DNA of 64,000 nt from Pseudomonas serbica. Lineage in GTDB: Bacteria; Pseudomonadota; Gammaproteobacteria; Pseudomonadales; Pseudomonadaceae. The translations under genes and the position numbers were made by a program. This document shows, piece after piece, positions 26,687-34,835 of this stretch. The stretch is taken from NCBI RefSeq assembly GCF_028823535.1, contig NZ_JAQIYM010000022.1, positions 19,717-83,716 on the forward strand. The letters run 5' to 3'. Each line of letters opens with the position of its first letter. Positions within the stretch are counted from its first letter, which is position 1. Below the pieces are notes generated by a model. It saw only the letters and a list, made by a program, of their open reading frames with translations. It had not been told where the DNA came from and made no database searches.

Positions 26687-27747
26687 GGCATCTCTCCTTT
26701 TATTGTTATGGGCCCGGCTGAATGTTTACGCGGGCTGAAGCGCCAGCGAGTTGGCTGCTTGACCCGAACCAGGCTGGTCCGGGCGTGGTAATTGACCAGC
26801 ACCAGCGTCAGCAGCAACGCCGCGCCACCCGCATTGTGGGCGACAGCCACCGGCAGCGGCAGATGAAACAGCACGTTGCTGATGCCCAGGGTGATTTGCG
26901 CGGCAAGGGCGATCAGCACCAAGCCGGCCAGGCGCGTCATGCCGACGACCTTCAGTTGCCAGGCAAGACCGAGCAACACCAGGGTCACCAGCAGCGCGCC
27001 GATGCGATGGGTCAGGTGAATCGCGGTGCGGGCATCGCTGTCGAGCTGCCCGCCGAGATAGTTCGGACCGATATGTTGGGTCAGGTGAAAACCGTTGGCG
27101 AAGTCGGCAGGCGGCAGCCATTGACCGTGGCAGGTCGGGAAGTCGATACAGGCCACAGCGGCGTAGTTGGAACTCACCCAGCCGCCGAGGGCAATTTGCC
27201 CGATCACCAGCAACAATCCGGCAGTCGCCCAGTACTGCAGGCGTCGCGGTACCGTGAGTGCGGGTAATACTCCGGACAGGCGCAAGGTCAGCAGAAACAG
27301 CAGGCTCAAGGTCGCAAAGCCGCCCAGCAGATGCCCGGTGACCACTTGTGGCCAGAGCTTGAGTGTCACCGTCCACATGCCGAACGCCGCCTGGGCGAAC
27401 ACCACTGTCAGCAGGAACAACGGCAGCTTCACCGGTTGCCCTGGATGCCGGCGATGGACCCAGGCCCGACCGGCCAACACCGAGATCAGCAGCCCCAGTG
27501 TGCCGGCGAAGTAGCGGTGGATCATTTCGTTCCAGCCTTTATGGGCTTCGACAGGCGTGTCCGGAAAATGCAATTCGGCATGGGCCAGTTGCGCCTCGCT
27601 TTTCGGAACGCTGATAAAGCCGTAGCAGCCGGGCCAGTCCGGGCAGCCCAGGCCTGCGTGGGTCAGGCGGGTGTAGGCGCCGAGCAGCACCACAATCAGT
27701 GCCAACAAGGTGGCAAACAGCGCGAGGCGAAATCCAGGCTTGGCCAT
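26674..27747 (-). CDS. ctaA: Haem A synthase CtaA (COX15)
   Basis: Oxidises haem O to haem A for the aa3 oxidase. The membrane protein has 357 residues and about eight helices in two homologous four-helix halves. Conserved haem-binding His residues occur in YTRLTHAGLGCPDWPGC, MIHRYFAG, VTGHLLGG and HLTHRIGALLV. A Cys pair in a periplasmic loop (AVACIDFPTCHG) is as in the family. It sits between the unknown PA0111-like gene and ctaB, with the ctaB start inside its last codons. Confidence 0.93.
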   Translation of the reverse strand: MAKPGFRLALFATLLALIVVLLGAYTRLTHAGLGCPDWPGCYGFISVPKSEAQLAHAELHFPDTPVEAHKGWNEMIHRYFAGTLGLLISVLAGRAWVHRRHPGQPVKLPLFLLTVVFAQAAFGMWTVTLKLWPQVVTGHLLGGFATLSLLFLLTLRLSGVLPALTVPRRLQYWATAGLLLVIGQIALGGWVSSNYAAVACIDFPTCHGQWLPPADFANGFHLTQHIGPNYLGGQLDSDARTAIHLTHRIGALLVTLVLLGLAWQLKVVGMTRLAGLVLIALAAQITLGISNVLFHLPLPVAVAHNAGGAALLLTLVLVNYHARTSLVRVKQPTRWRFSPRKHSAGPITIKGEMPWRF

Positions 27748-27757
27748 GACGATGCCC

Positions 27758-28351
27758 TTATCCGATGTTCGACAGTTTCAACAGGTGACGCAGGTCGTTC
27801 AGCAAGTCTTTGCCCTTCACCGACGGGTCATAGCGCAATACCAGGTTGCCGTGGGGGTCGATGATCCACAGTTGCGGTGCGGTCTTGTCGCCATGGGTCT
27901 TGGTGAAGGTGGAGAGGTCCAGCGGGTAGCGTTGCAACTGCGGGTATTCGCGGGTCAGCTTGGCGTCATAATCGCTGCTCAGCGGTTGTGTCACGGCAAT
28001 GGCATGGCTGGCTCGCCCGGCATCGCGACCCAGGCCGATCTGCACCTGCCGCGCCAGATACACCAGTTGCTGACAGTCCACGGCACATGCCTTGGGCGCG
28101 GTCACCAGCAGCTGCCAGCGTTGCTCGTCAGCCTGCACGCCCAGGTCGGCGCGGGTCTGGCCGTTGCCGATCAGCTCACCGTGATAACTGCGGCCTTCCG
28201 GCACCCAGAACTGCAGTTTGTACATGCCGGTGGCGAGGATCATCGGACCGATCACCCCGAGCAGAATCAGCAGCAGTTGCAGGCGACCCTTGCGCCGACT
28301 CGCCGGCGTTTTGGCCTCAGACATGCTGGGTGGATTCATGGCCGCTCCCAT
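27758..28351 (-). CDS. Oxidase-cluster membrane protein of unknown function (PA0111-like)
   Basis: A 197-residue protein with one N-terminal membrane helix (about 24-46) and a periplasmic domain. It contains a Cys pair (PKACAVDCQQ) and a C-terminal segment that resembles thioredoxin-fold/SCO-like proteins (LWIIDPHGNLVLRYD). It is always met between surf1 and ctaA in Pseudomonas oxidase clusters. A start at 28351 was chosen for its AAAGGAG with seven-base spacing; it overlaps surf1 by 35 bases. ATGs at 28339 and 28324 are alternatives. A role in copper or haem insertion is inferred from position only. Confidence 0.82.
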   Translation of the reverse strand: MGAAMNPPSMSEAKTPASRRKGRLQLLLILLGVIGPMILATGMYKLQFWVPEGRSYHGELIGNGQTRADLGVQADEQRWQLLVTAPKACAVDCQQLVYLARQVQIGLGRDAGRASHAIAVTQPLSSDYDAKLTREYPQLQRYPLDLSTFTKTHGDKTAPQLWIIDPHGNLVLRYDPSVKGKDLLNDLRHLLKLSNIG

Positions 28352-29057
28352 GGTGTTTCTCCTTTGCGTTGTGCCAGCCGAGGTAGAGGTAGAGACCGAA
28401 CAGGGCGATCGACATGGCGAACCACTGCACGGCATAAGCGATGTGTTTTTCCGGCCCCATGGCCACCACCGGCCAATCGGCCTGATAGGTAGAAGGACCC
28501 ATTTCGGCGCGTATTTCGTAAGCAAAGCCATCACGCTCGAGGGCTGTCCAGAGCCTGGCTGGCTCAACCGCGGTCACCAGTTGGGGCCAGACCGTAGTGC
28601 TCGGGTCGGCGTGCAACTGGAAGGTGGCACCGGGGGGAACGTAGACCCAGGCGTCGAGACTCAGGGCCTGGGCGGGGGTGTCGAATTGCGGCGGGGTACG
28701 CCGGTCCGGCCATGGCAGCCAGCCACGATTGACCAGCAGCCACAGCCCAGTGGCTTGATCCTGAAAGGGTTGCAACAATTCGACGCCGACCTTGCCATCG
28801 CGCTGGCGGTTGTCCAGCAACAGGCTGTGGCCGGCGTCGAACCGACCGTGCAGGTGAACCCGGCGGAAGGCCGGATCTGGTGTGTGTAGCAGCTCGGCGC
28901 TGGCCATCGGTTCTGCGGCCCGGCGCTCGGAGTAGCTTTGCAGCAGCGCGCTTTTCTCCGCGCCTCGGCTCAATTGCCAAAATCCGAGCGACACCAGCAG
29001 CGGCAACAGTAGCGCAACCACCAATGTCGGAATGATGCCCGGCCGAAAGCGCTTCAT
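28317..29057 (-). CDS. surf1: SURF1 family cytochrome oxidase assembly protein
   Basis: A 246-residue protein thought to assist haem a insertion into oxidase subunit I. It has the typical topology, with a transmembrane helix near each end (about 9-28 and 205-225) and a large periplasmic domain between. Conserved segments are LGFWQLSRGAEK, a central NRGWLPWPDR and a terminal helix preceded by VQWFAMSIALFG. The start at 29057 gives the expected N-terminus MKRFRPGIIPTL; the open frame extends upstream but is not coding-like. The DUF2909 gene diverges 70 bases away. Confidence 0.92.
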   Translation of the reverse strand: MKRFRPGIIPTLVVALLLPLLVSLGFWQLSRGAEKSALLQSYSERRAAEPMASAELLHTPDPAFRRVHLHGRFDAGHSLLLDNRQRDGKVGVELLQPFQDQATGLWLLVNRGWLPWPDRRTPPQFDTPAQALSLDAWVYVPPGATFQLHADPSTTVWPQLVTAVEPARLWTALERDGFAYEIRAEMGPSTYQADWPVVAMGPEKHIAYAVQWFAMSIALFGLYLYLGWHNAKEKHHGSGHESTQHV

Positions 29058-29127
29058 GGCTTCGCCAGAAAGTCGGTCGTCGCGATAGCTATACTCAAGT
29101 GCATCGCTTGTCCCCCGGAGTCCCACC

Positions 29128-29331
29128 ATGCTCAAAGCAGCTATCGTCCTGATGCTGATTGCCACGGTTGTCAGCCTGTTCAGCGGCCTGTTCTTTCTGG
29201 TCAAGGACGACAGCAGCTCGAACCGCCTCGTCATTGCCTTGAGTGTTCGTGTCGCGCTGGCCGCCATCACCGTCGGCTTGATTGCCTGGGGCTTTTTCAG
29301 CGGTCAGCTGGTTTCCCATGCCCCCTGGTAG
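29128..29331 (+). CDS. DUF2909 twin-transmembrane protein
   Basis: A 67-residue membrane protein with two hydrophobic helices (about 3-24 and 37-58) joined by a charged turn KDDSSSNR. It lies inside the oxidase cluster but on the opposite strand: divergent from surf1 and convergent with coxC, whose stop is only three bases from its own. The same small gene is found in other Pseudomonas cox clusters (PA0109). Its function is unknown; an assembly or stabilising role for the oxidase is guesswork based on place. Confidence 0.82.
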   Translation: MLKAAIVLMLIATVVSLFSGLFFLVKDDSSSNRLVIALSVRVALAAITVGLIAWGFFSGQLVSHAPW

Positions 29332-29334
29332 GGG

Positions 29335-30222
29335 TTAGAGCACATAGACGAAAACGAACAACCCGATCCACACCACATCCACGAAGTGCCAGTACCAGCT
29401 AGCGGCCTCGAAGCCGAACTGGTGCTCATTGTCGAAGTGTCCACGCATGATCCGCATCAACATCACGAACAGGATGATGGTGCCGATCGTCACGTGGGCG
29501 CCGTGGAACCCGGTGAGCATGAAGAATGTGGCGCCGTAGATGCCTGAACCCAGGGTCAGGCCCAGTTCTTGGTACGCGTGCATGTACTCTTCGGCCTGAA
29601 ACCCGAGGAATGCACAGCCCAACAGCACGGTGATCGCCAACCAGATTTTCAGCGCGCCGCGATGACCCTTTTTCAAGGCATGGTGGGCGATTGTCACAGT
29701 CACGCTGGAACTCACCAGCAACACGGTATTGAGCAGCGGCAGGCCCCAGGGGCTGATGACTTCCTTGGGCGGCGGAAAGAGTTTGGAATCCGGGTTGTTG
29801 AGCAGCGGCCAGGTGAACTGGAAGTTTGGCCACAACATATGGGCGATGCCTTTGGCGCCTTCACCGCCCAGTGCCGGGCCGGAAACGTGGCGTACGTAAA
29901 ACAGTGCGCCGAAGAAGGCGATGAAGAACATTACTTCCGAGAAGATGAACCAGCTCATGCCCCAGCGGAACGAGCGGTCCATCTGCGCGCTGTACAAGCC
30001 GCCGCGGCTTTCCTTGATCACCGTGCCGAACCAGCCGAACAACATATAGGCCAGCAGCAGGCTGCCAATGAAAAAGATCAACGGGCCATGGGATTCCGGC
30101 CGCGCAGCCTTCAGGTCATTGAACCAGGTGGCCAGGCCTAATACGGTGACGAACATCCCGACCGTGGCGATGATCGGCCATTTGCTCTGGGCGGGAACGT
30201 AATAGTGTTCATGAGTTGCCAT
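29335..30222 (-). CDS. coxC: Cytochrome c oxidase subunit III
   Basis: Subunit III of the aa3/caa3 oxidase, 295 residues and seven predicted helices (a two-helix and a five-helix bundle). Family marks are WPIIATVGMFVTVLG, the helix FSEVMFFIAFFGALFY, GFHGAHVTIG and the final YWHFVDVVWIGLFVFVYV. The ATG at 30222 was chosen, preceded by AAGGAG. The sequence between the ribosome binding site and the start contains AACAATAA, a Crc/Hfq-type motif. It is separated from ctaG by 26 bases. Confidence 0.95.
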   Translation of the reverse strand: MATHEHYYVPAQSKWPIIATVGMFVTVLGLATWFNDLKAARPESHGPLIFFIGSLLLAYMLFGWFGTVIKESRGGLYSAQMDRSFRWGMSWFIFSEVMFFIAFFGALFYVRHVSGPALGGEGAKGIAHMLWPNFQFTWPLLNNPDSKLFPPPKEVISPWGLPLLNTVLLVSSSVTVTIAHHALKKGHRGALKIWLAITVLLGCAFLGFQAEEYMHAYQELGLTLGSGIYGATFFMLTGFHGAHVTIGTIILFVMLMRIMRGHFDNEHQFGFEAASWYWHFVDVVWIGLFVFVYVL

Positions 30223-30248
30223 TTTATTGTTCTCCTTATCGGGCACGC

Positions 30249-30800
30249 TCAACCGCCAGTATTTACTGCGACCGGTGGATGTCGGGCGGTGATATCGAAC
30301 AGCGTGTAGGACAGCGTCAAATGCTTCACATCCTTGGGCATGTCACGGTCAACGATGAAACGTACCGGCATCTCGATCTGTTGACCGGGCTGCAGCACTT
30401 GCTGGGTAAAGCAGAAACATTCGGTCTTGTGGAAGTACGCCGCCGCCGCGCTGGGCGCGATGCTCGGCACTGCCTGGGCGCTCATCGGGCGATCGGTGGG
30501 GTTGTGCGCGATGAAGATCATCTCGTTTACAGCCCCGGGATTGGCTGTCAATTCATCCTGCTTGGGATAGAAATCCCAGGACATGTCGGCGGAGTTAGTC
30601 GACAGAAACTGCACGCGTACTTGCCGCGAAGTGTCGACCGTTTGCGAGCCCTCGTATTGGCCTGCGGTCTTGCCATTGATGCCGAACGCCTGGCACATCA
30701 CGTCATAGATAGGCACCAGGGCAAAACCGAAGACAAACATCGCCACCACCACCAGCAGCAGGCGCGTGACCAGCTTTTTCATCGAAATCGAATCAGCCAT
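30249..30800 (-). CDS. ctaG: Cytochrome c oxidase assembly protein CtaG (COX11 type)
   Basis: Copper chaperone for the CuB site of subunit I. The 183 residues form one N-terminal membrane anchor (about 9-30) and a periplasmic Ig-like domain. The copper motif is CFCFTQQ in FHKTECFCFTQQVLQ, and conserved segments include YDVMCQAFGINGK and MPVRFIVD. The start at 30800 follows GGAAG. It lies between coxA and coxC, with a REP pair separating it from coxA. Confidence 0.93.
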   Translation of the reverse strand: MADSISMKKLVTRLLLVVVAMFVFGFALVPIYDVMCQAFGINGKTAGQYEGSQTVDTSRQVRVQFLSTNSADMSWDFYPKQDELTANPGAVNEMIFIAHNPTDRPMSAQAVPSIAPSAAAAYFHKTECFCFTQQVLQPGQQIEMPVRFIVDRDMPKDVKHLTLSYTLFDITARHPPVAVNTGG

Positions 30801-30824
30801 GGCTTCCAACCTCTACGCATATCC

Positions 30825-30906
30825 CTGTAGGAGCTGGCTTGCCAGCGAAAGCGGTGTGTCTGACATACCAAGTCGCGACATTCGCCAGCAAGCCGGCTCC
30901 TACAAG
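30825..30906. repeat. REP pair between coxA and ctaG
   Basis: Inverted units CTGTAGGAGCTGGCTTGCCAG and its counterpart ending GCAAGCCGGCTCCTAC, with a spacer of about 35 bases. Because it lies between two genes read in the same direction, it could affect mRNA stability or termination downstream of coxA. Confidence 0.88.
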
Positions 30907-30914
30907 AGGCGTGT

Positions 30915-32504
30915 TCATTTCACTTCCGGCGGCGTGGTGAACGTGTGATACGGCGCCGGTGACGGAATGCTCCACTCCAGGCCCTCGGCCCCATCCCACG
31001 GTTTGGCCGGTGCTGGCTCCCCGCCACGAATGGTCTTGATCACAATGAACAGGAAGAAAATCTGCGTGGCGCCGAACATGAACGCACCGATCGACGACAC
31101 CATATTGAAATCGGCGAACTGCAGGTTGTAGTCCGGGATCCGCCGCGGCATGCCCGCCAGCCCCACGAAGTGCATCGGGAAGAACGCCATGTTCATGCCG
31201 ATGAACGACAGCCAGAAATGCAGCTTGCCGAGGGTTTCGTCGTACATGTGGCCGGTCCATTTCGGCATCCAGTAGTAAGCCGAGGCGAAGATCCCGAAGA
31301 TGGCGCCGGGCACCAGTACATAGTGGAAGTGCGCGACCACGAAGTAGGTGTCCTGATACTGGAAATCCGCCGGGGCGATGGCGAGCATCAATCCGGAAAA
31401 ACCGCCGATGGAGAACAGGATCACGAACGCCACGGCAAACAGCATGGGCGTCTCGAAGGTCAGCGAGCCTTGCCACATGGTACTGGCCCAGTTGAACACC
31501 TTGACCCCGGTGGGCACCGCGATGAGCAACGTGGCGTACATGAAGAACAGCTCGCCCACCAGTGGAATGCCGACCACGAACATGTGGTGCGCCCAGACGA
31601 TGAACGACAGGAACGCGATGCTCGCCGTGGCGTAGACCATCGAGGTGTAGCCGAACAGCGGCTTGCGCGAGAAGGTCGGGATGATCGAGCTGACGGCCCC
31701 GAAGGCCGGCAGGATCATGATGTACACCTCGGGGTGGCCGAAGAACCAGAACACATGCTGGAACAGCACTGGGTCACCGCCACCGGCGGCACTGAAGAAG
31801 CTGGTGCCGAAGTGGATGTCCATCAGCATCATCGTCACGCAACCGGCCAGTACCGGCATCACCGCGATCAGCAGGAACGCGGTGATCAACCAGGTCCAGA
31901 CGAACAATGGCATTTTCATCAGCGTCATGCCGGGGGCGCGCAGATTGAGAATGGTGGCAATCACGTTGATCGCACCCATGATCGAACTGATCCCCATCAA
32001 GTGGATGGCGAAGATGAAGAACGTCACGCTTTCCGGCGCGTAGGTCGTCGACAGTGGCGCGTAGAACGTCCAGCCAAAGTTGGGTCCGCCTCCCGGGGTG
32101 AACAGGGTCGAAACCAACAGGATGAACGCGGCCGGCAATAGCCAGAAGCTGAAGTTGTTCATCCGCGGCAGCGCCATGTCGGGTGCGCCGATCATCAGCG
32201 GCACCATCCAGTTGGCAAGGCCGACAAAGGCCGGCATCACCGCACCGAAGACCATCACCAGGCCGTGCATGGTGGTCATCTGGTTGAAGAATTCCGGCTG
32301 GACGATCTGCAACCCTGGCTGGAACAGTTCGGCGCGAATCACCATCGCGAACGAGCCGCCGAGCAGGAACATGGAAAACGCAAACCACAGGTACAGCGTA
32401 CCGATGTCCTTGTGGTTGGTGGTCAGCACCCAACGCATGAGGCCTTTGGCGGGGCCGTGGGCATGGTCGGTGGCGTGACCGTGGTCATCGATAACGGCGC
32501 TCAT
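30915..32504 (-). CDS. coxA: Cytochrome c oxidase subunit I
   Basis: Catalytic subunit with haem a and the haem a3-CuB centre, 529 residues and about twelve helices. It has the low-spin haem His in TMHGLVMVFG, the active-site helix WFFGHPEVYIMILPAFG (CuB His and cross-linked Tyr), the His pair in VWAHHMFVVG, and VVAHFHYVL with the haem a3 and a ligands. The K-channel and D-channel segments appear normal for an A-type oxidase. It is downstream of coxB by 82 bases. Confidence 0.97.
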   Translation of the reverse strand: MSAVIDDHGHATDHAHGPAKGLMRWVLTTNHKDIGTLYLWFAFSMFLLGGSFAMVIRAELFQPGLQIVQPEFFNQMTTMHGLVMVFGAVMPAFVGLANWMVPLMIGAPDMALPRMNNFSFWLLPAAFILLVSTLFTPGGGPNFGWTFYAPLSTTYAPESVTFFIFAIHLMGISSIMGAINVIATILNLRAPGMTLMKMPLFVWTWLITAFLLIAVMPVLAGCVTMMLMDIHFGTSFFSAAGGGDPVLFQHVFWFFGHPEVYIMILPAFGAVSSIIPTFSRKPLFGYTSMVYATASIAFLSFIVWAHHMFVVGIPLVGELFFMYATLLIAVPTGVKVFNWASTMWQGSLTFETPMLFAVAFVILFSIGGFSGLMLAIAPADFQYQDTYFVVAHFHYVLVPGAIFGIFASAYYWMPKWTGHMYDETLGKLHFWLSFIGMNMAFFPMHFVGLAGMPRRIPDYNLQFADFNMVSSIGAFMFGATQIFFLFIVIKTIRGGEPAPAKPWDGAEGLEWSIPSPAPYHTFTTPPEVK

Positions 32505-32586
32505 GGCCTGTCTCCTGCAAACAGATGGGCTGGGCAGGCCGGGGCGCGATGCCCCAACCGGTTCCTTGGATGAGCAATAGACCGGG

Positions 32587-33714
32587 TCATTTGCTTTCCG
32601 CCTGTTTCAGTTCCAGCACTTCTTTGGGGGTGACCATGTCGCCCTTGTTGTTGCCCCAGGCGTTACGTTCATAGGTCACGACCGCTGCGATATCGACTTC
32701 CGACAGTTGCTTGCCGAACGCCGCCATGGCGGTGCCAGGCTTGCCATGGAAGACAATGCTCAGGTGGCCTTCTTTCGGTCCGGTAGCGATTTTCGAGCCT
32801 TTGAGCGCCGGGAACATCGGCGGCAAACCTTGGCCTTCGGCCTGGTGACAGGCTACGCACGAGGTGTGATAGATCTTGTCGCCGCGCTCTATGAGCTCGT
32901 CGAGGGTCCATTCCTTGCTGGTCAGCTCCTTGAGTTGCGCGGCTTCGGCCTTGCGTTCACCCAGCCATTTTTCGTAGTCGGCCTTTTCCTTGACCTCAAC
33001 CACGATCGGCATGAACCCGTGGTCCTTGCCGCACAGTTCGGCGCATTGGCCACGGTAAATGCCGGGCTTGTCGATGCGGGTCCAGGCTTCGTTGACGAAC
33101 CCCGGGATCGCATCGCGCTTGACCGCGAAGGCCGGCACCCACCAGGAGTGGATCACGTCGGCGGAAGTCACCAGGAAGCGCACTTTGGCGCCGATTGGAA
33201 GCACCAGGGGCTTGTCGACCTCAAGCAGGTAGTGCTCGCTCTTGGCTTCCTTGTTGTGGATCTGATCGGCGGGAGTGGCCAGGTTGCTGAAGAACTCGAC
33301 GTCCTGGCCCAGGTACTTGTAGTGCCATTTCCACTGATAGCCGGTGACCTGGATATCGATTTCCGGCTCACTGGCGTCGTACATCTTGATCAGGGTGGCG
33401 GTCGCCGGAATCGCCATGGCCACCAGAATCAGGAAGGGCACGATCGTCCAGAGGATCTCGACGGTGGTGCTTTCATGAAATTTTGCCGCTACCTGCCCGG
33501 TAGAACGCCGGTGCAGGATCATCGACCAGAACATGGCGCCAAAGACGATGAGGCCGATCACTACACAGATCCAGAAAATGGTCATGTGCAGGTCAAACAC
33601 AGCGTGACTGATTTCAGTCGCTCCAGGCGCCATATTCACAGTCCAGGCAGCTTGTGCCTGACTGAAAATCGACCACAACAGGAGGCCCATCCAGACATGT
33701 GGATGTCGCATCAT
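32587..33714 (-). CDS. coxB: Cytochrome c oxidase subunit II fused to cytochrome c (caa3 type)
   Basis: Subunit II carries the CuA centre that accepts electrons. The 375 residues comprise a signal peptide (about 1-22), two helices, a cupredoxin domain with CuA ligands (CAELCGKDHGFM, plus His in VIHSWWVPAF) and a C-terminal cytochrome c domain with CVACHQAEGQGLPP. The fused haem domain makes this a caa3-type enzyme. It is the first gene of the cluster, and a ribosome binding site AAGGGG precedes the ATG. Just upstream is AACAAGAA (minus strand, 33740-33733), a Crc/Hfq-type motif. In P. aeruginosa the homologous operon is induced on starvation through RpoS. Confidence 0.96.
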   Translation of the reverse strand: MMRHPHVWMGLLLWSIFSQAQAAWTVNMAPGATEISHAVFDLHMTIFWICVVIGLIVFGAMFWSMILHRRSTGQVAAKFHESTTVEILWTIVPFLILVAMAIPATATLIKMYDASEPEIDIQVTGYQWKWHYKYLGQDVEFFSNLATPADQIHNKEAKSEHYLLEVDKPLVLPIGAKVRFLVTSADVIHSWWVPAFAVKRDAIPGFVNEAWTRIDKPGIYRGQCAELCGKDHGFMPIVVEVKEKADYEKWLGERKAEAAQLKELTSKEWTLDELIERGDKIYHTSCVACHQAEGQGLPPMFPALKGSKIATGPKEGHLSIVFHGKPGTAMAAFGKQLSEVDIAAVVTYERNAWGNNKGDMVTPKEVLELKQAESK

Positions 33715-34084
33715 TGCGGGTTCCCCTTATCGTTCTTGTTATCCCGCCGGCTTTCACCTGCGGCAAGGGAGCGGCTGCATCAGACTACGAACTTGAATCG
33801 CCGGGCCTTGCTGCAGTTGCAGTCGGGCGTCATCAGCTAACTCCATTCCAACCCGAGTATAGACAGCGACTCCCACCTCGCAATGTGCTGGCGTAAATGA
33901 ACTGAAACAGCATTAACTTGCGTTGCAGGGCACGAATGGAGAAGGATGCAGACGAGTGGTGGCCAATGGATATAACCATGCCGTCTCAAGGATGAAATAA
34001 TTATGACAAATGCGTCTTAGCATTTTTCGTATGCCAGCTAAGTTATGTCTTCCCTATTTCATTGCCTTGTTTCCTGGAGTTTTC
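33715..34084. other. Divergent intergenic region coxB / unknown gene
   Basis: This 370-base stretch should contain the promoter of the cox cluster (minus) and that of the 34085 gene (plus). It is more A/T-rich than its flanks, especially 33990-34080. A small hairpin, AAATGC (34008-34013) with GCATTT (34020-34025), is present. No gene is supported. Confidence 0.5.
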
Positions 34085-34735
34085 ATGAACACCGCCGCAT
34101 TGCGCGAGCAGATCCAAAAAGCCCAACAACACGAAGCCGAGACTGGCTTGCTGACGCGTCAGCTGGCAACCAAGCTGCCTCATTTACACCCGGCGATCCA
34201 GTTGCCGGAAGCGGACGCCAATGGCGTGCTGACGCGTTTTGTCGCCGCCTACATTGAAGAAGTGCCGGACCTGCTGGATGCAGCCAATGAAGTCGCCAGG
34301 GAAGCGGGTATCGAATCGCAGGTCAAACCGGTACTGAAGATTGCCGAACAGTACTTCCTCCAGCCGCCAGCGATCATGGCCGGGCATGTCGGGCTCGACA
34401 GCTTGCTGGACGAAGCGTATCTGGCGCACCGGTTTGTCGAAGAGGTCAACGACCTGTACATCAAGCATCTTGGCCAGCCACTGATCCCCTTGGACATGAC
34501 TGTTGCCAACCTGATTGCTCATCAATTGATCGGTGAGGAATTTGCCAATCAGCTCGATGAAGCGGTGCATCACACCATCGACGAGATGCTCAACGACGAA
34601 AGTTTTGCGCTGGAATCGGTAGAAGCCTACCGTGAGAAACTCAGCAGCCCGGATACCGGTGCTGCATGGAAGCGCTGGCCTTGCATGTCCCGACGCCTGG
34701 GCGTGGGCCTGGAGCTGGATCAAACCGTCGCCTGA
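34085..34735 (+). CDS. Conserved hypothetical protein next to the cox cluster
   Basis: A 216-residue cytoplasmic protein that I cannot assign to a characterised family. It is almost entirely helical by composition, acidic (many Glu/Asp), with no signal peptide or membrane segment. Conserved-looking stretches are LIPLDMTVANLIAHQLIGEEFANQL and EEVPDLLDAANEVAREAG. The ATG at 34085 follows TGGAGTTTTC; an in-frame extension to 34010 is less gene-like. The C-terminal twenty residues change to a basic, Trp/Arg-rich composition. A PAO1 gene at the same position next to coxB suggests it is ancestral here. Confidence 0.75.
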   Translation: MNTAALREQIQKAQQHEAETGLLTRQLATKLPHLHPAIQLPEADANGVLTRFVAAYIEEVPDLLDAANEVAREAGIESQVKPVLKIAEQYFLQPPAIMAGHVGLDSLLDEAYLAHRFVEEVNDLYIKHLGQPLIPLDMTVANLIAHQLIGEEFANQLDEAVHHTIDEMLNDESFALESVEAYREKLSSPDTGAAWKRWPCMSRRLGVGLELDQTVA

Positions 34736-34747
34736 CTCCATCCCTGG

Positions 34748-34828
34748 AGGAGCCGGCTTGCTGGCGATCCAGACGACTCGGTCTACCTCACACACCGCGT
34801 CGCCTGGATCGCCAGCAAGCCGGCTCCT
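34748..34828. repeat. REP pair with perfect 24-bp arms
   Basis: Arms at 34748-34771 and 34805-34828 are exact inverted complements; the left arm begins AGGAGCCGGCTTGCTGGCG. The spacer is 33 bases. It sits between the convergent unknown gene and the SulP transporter gene. It is the most perfect of the window's REP pairs, so probably the youngest. Confidence 0.9.
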
Positions 34829-34835
34829 ACAAGGT

